Of a stretch of DNA of 64,000 bases, positions 62,861 through 64,000 are shown piece by piece. Numbering within the stretch: position 1 is the first letter of the stretch; each line of letters begins with the position of its first letter. The stretch is from Clavelina lepadiformis. Taxonomy: Eukaryota; Chordata; Ascidiacea; Aplousobranchia; Clavelinidae. The position numbers were made by a program, and so were the translations under genes. The stretch lies in the NCBI RefSeq assembly GCF_947623445.1, contig NC_135241.1, positions 4,900,501-4,964,500 on the forward strand, in the 5' to 3' direction. Under the pieces are notes generated by a model. The model saw nothing but the letters and a program-made list of their open reading frames with translations, did not search any database and was not told where the DNA came from.

Positions 62861-64000
62861 ATGATAAGCCCGAAGATTATCTTTCTGCTGTGCGTCGTCA
62901 TAAAAACATGTGCTACAAAAAGTACGAACGATAGATCAAGTACAATATAAGCAACTTACTTTCCTGTAATGCCTGCTTACTGTAGGATTTAGGTCTTTGT
63001 CAATTTTGAACACTTTTTTAAGCGTTCATTTTGTCAGTGATAGATATTTCCAGTGTAAGTTTACATGTAAAGTTAATATGTTTTTAGATGGAAAAACTGA
63101 AGCGAAAAGCAGGTAACGATTTTTATACCAGCAGTTTATCACCGTCAGCATGCATCGGACCCGACCCAAAGTTTTAAAATCCGGGTCTAGTATGAAAGCG
63201 CAAAGCAAGTAAAAGTGACGTAGTAACGTGATAACGTCGTCACAATTAGTATTTGGATCCAGTGGTAACATACTCTGACTATCGTTTTGCATCTCCATAC
63301 TAGACCCTAAAAACTAACCCCGAAGTTACAGAACTCCATCCATAACACATGAAAACAACTTTGTACCCTTTCAAACGCCAGTAAAGTACCGCACTAGTAT
63401 ATACTGGTCTTTTGAGGCCGGTTACCGCCCAATGTCTGTTGCAGATGCGAGGCGAGTAAGATTTCAGCACTACAGGAAGGGTGCCCGCTAGGCCAATATT
63501 TATAACTAGTAATATTAACCCTGCAATGACATCAGTTAATTTACAATAACGAATAGTAATTTTGAATTAAGCTCAAAACGTTACAGGATGGCGTTCTGAA
63601 ATTTGGAGGGTCGGGAGGTCCGGTTCAAGTGTAAATATACACGTTGGAACTCCAACTTGATCTCTATGACATTATATCACTAAAAGATTGATAGAGTTTT
63701 ACTCAAGTTCTGTTTTCATGTAATATAAGCAGAAATATGTTCAAGGCCAAGCAAATGAAGCCTCAGTGATTGACATAATCACAATCTAATTGCTCATTTC
63801 TTAAAGCGAGTGCGTTGACCGCTGGAAAGGCAAGTGCTCCAAGCTTTGGTGCAGGCTGTTGCCAGAAATCATGAAGAATCGTTGCCCCAGGACATGCGGA
63901 ATGTGTGAAAGAAACGAATGCTTCTGCGAGCAAGGTTGTCGCTGTACAAAAACAATAAAATTAAAATATTTCCGCTGGAAGTGTTGTTATGGGGAAGGGG
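62861..64000 (+). CDS. Secreted ShKT-domain, cysteine-rich protein, 5' part (runs off the window)
   Basis: Exon 1 (62861..62939) starts MISPKIIFLLCVVIKTCA, a clear signal peptide, and ends in phase 1 (weak GTACAA donor). A 25-nt microexon (63088..63112) between TTTTTAG and GTAACG reads NGKTEAKS. Exon 3 (63807..64000+) starts in phase 2 after CTTAAAG and encodes ECVDRWKGKCSKLWCRLLP and onward. The three phases fit exactly. Cysteine spacing in the domain is C-x7-C-x4-C-x10-C-x3-C-x2-C, ending CPRTCGMC, the ShKT pattern. A second Cys-rich stretch (NECFCEQGCRC, then KCCYG) continues to the edge. ShKT domains occur in many secreted animal proteins (proteases, peroxidases, mucosal and defence proteins). 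The rest of this one is unseen, so no specific role is assigned. Confidence 0.65.

Noticed and set aside
63807-64000. Calling the ShKT gene a toxin
   Set aside because: The domain is widespread in ordinary secreted proteins, the channel-blocking residue pair is absent, and most of the protein is unseen.

Overview
The window is eukaryotic (metazoan) nuclear DNA: AT-rich, with intron-split genes on both strands, canonical GT-AG splice sites with conserved phases, and scattered small transposons. The conserved genes (RNF115/126, PPWD1, WRAP53, adiponectin receptor, a GlcNAc/Gal-type sulfotransferase, nemo-like kinase) are animal genes. Together with clustered C-type-lectin receptors carrying immunoreceptor-like tails, they suggest an invertebrate deuterostome. 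A tunicate is my best guess, but this is inference rather than proof.

Layout. 0-13.5 kb (+ strand): a tandem family of single-pass receptors. Two complete members (2601-4083 and 12035-13464) share an almost identical C-type-lectin-like ectodomain. Their transmembrane segments and cytoplasmic tails are unrelated: one tail has YxxM/YxN motifs, the other ITIM-like motifs. Around them lie a member cut by the left edge (1-710), a tail-exon relic split by a LINE (5305-5974) and a short member without a lectin domain (6756-7474). 13.5-27 kb: a minus-strand RNF115/126-type E3 ubiquitin ligase in eight exons with very long introns. 27-33.4 kb: no convincing host gene, but a broken hAT transposon and several MITEs or inverted repeats. 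33.5-42.1 kb: intronless PPWD1 (+), a ten-exon TIR plus HEAT-repeat protein (+), then convergent WRAP53/TCAB1 (-). 43.6-44.8 kb: a repeat-bearing PHD-like fragment and an adjacent pogo/Tigger-like repeat. 46.7-51.4 kb: adiponectin receptor (+). 52.8-54.2 kb: a sulfotransferase homologue with altered cofactor loops (-). 55.4-56.2 kb: a fossil LTR element. 57.5-60.7 kb: nemo-like kinase (+). 62.9 kb to the right edge: the start of a secreted ShKT-domain protein.

The housekeeping genes (splicing, telomerase/Cajal-body, ubiquitin, kinase and adiponectin-receptor functions) have no evident shared pathway. The most interesting systems are the left-hand receptor cluster, which looks like a paired activating/inhibitory receptor locus, and the TIR-HEAT protein. 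Exon coordinates were read by hand from splice consensus, reading-frame phase and remembered family sequences. No alignment or database search was run.
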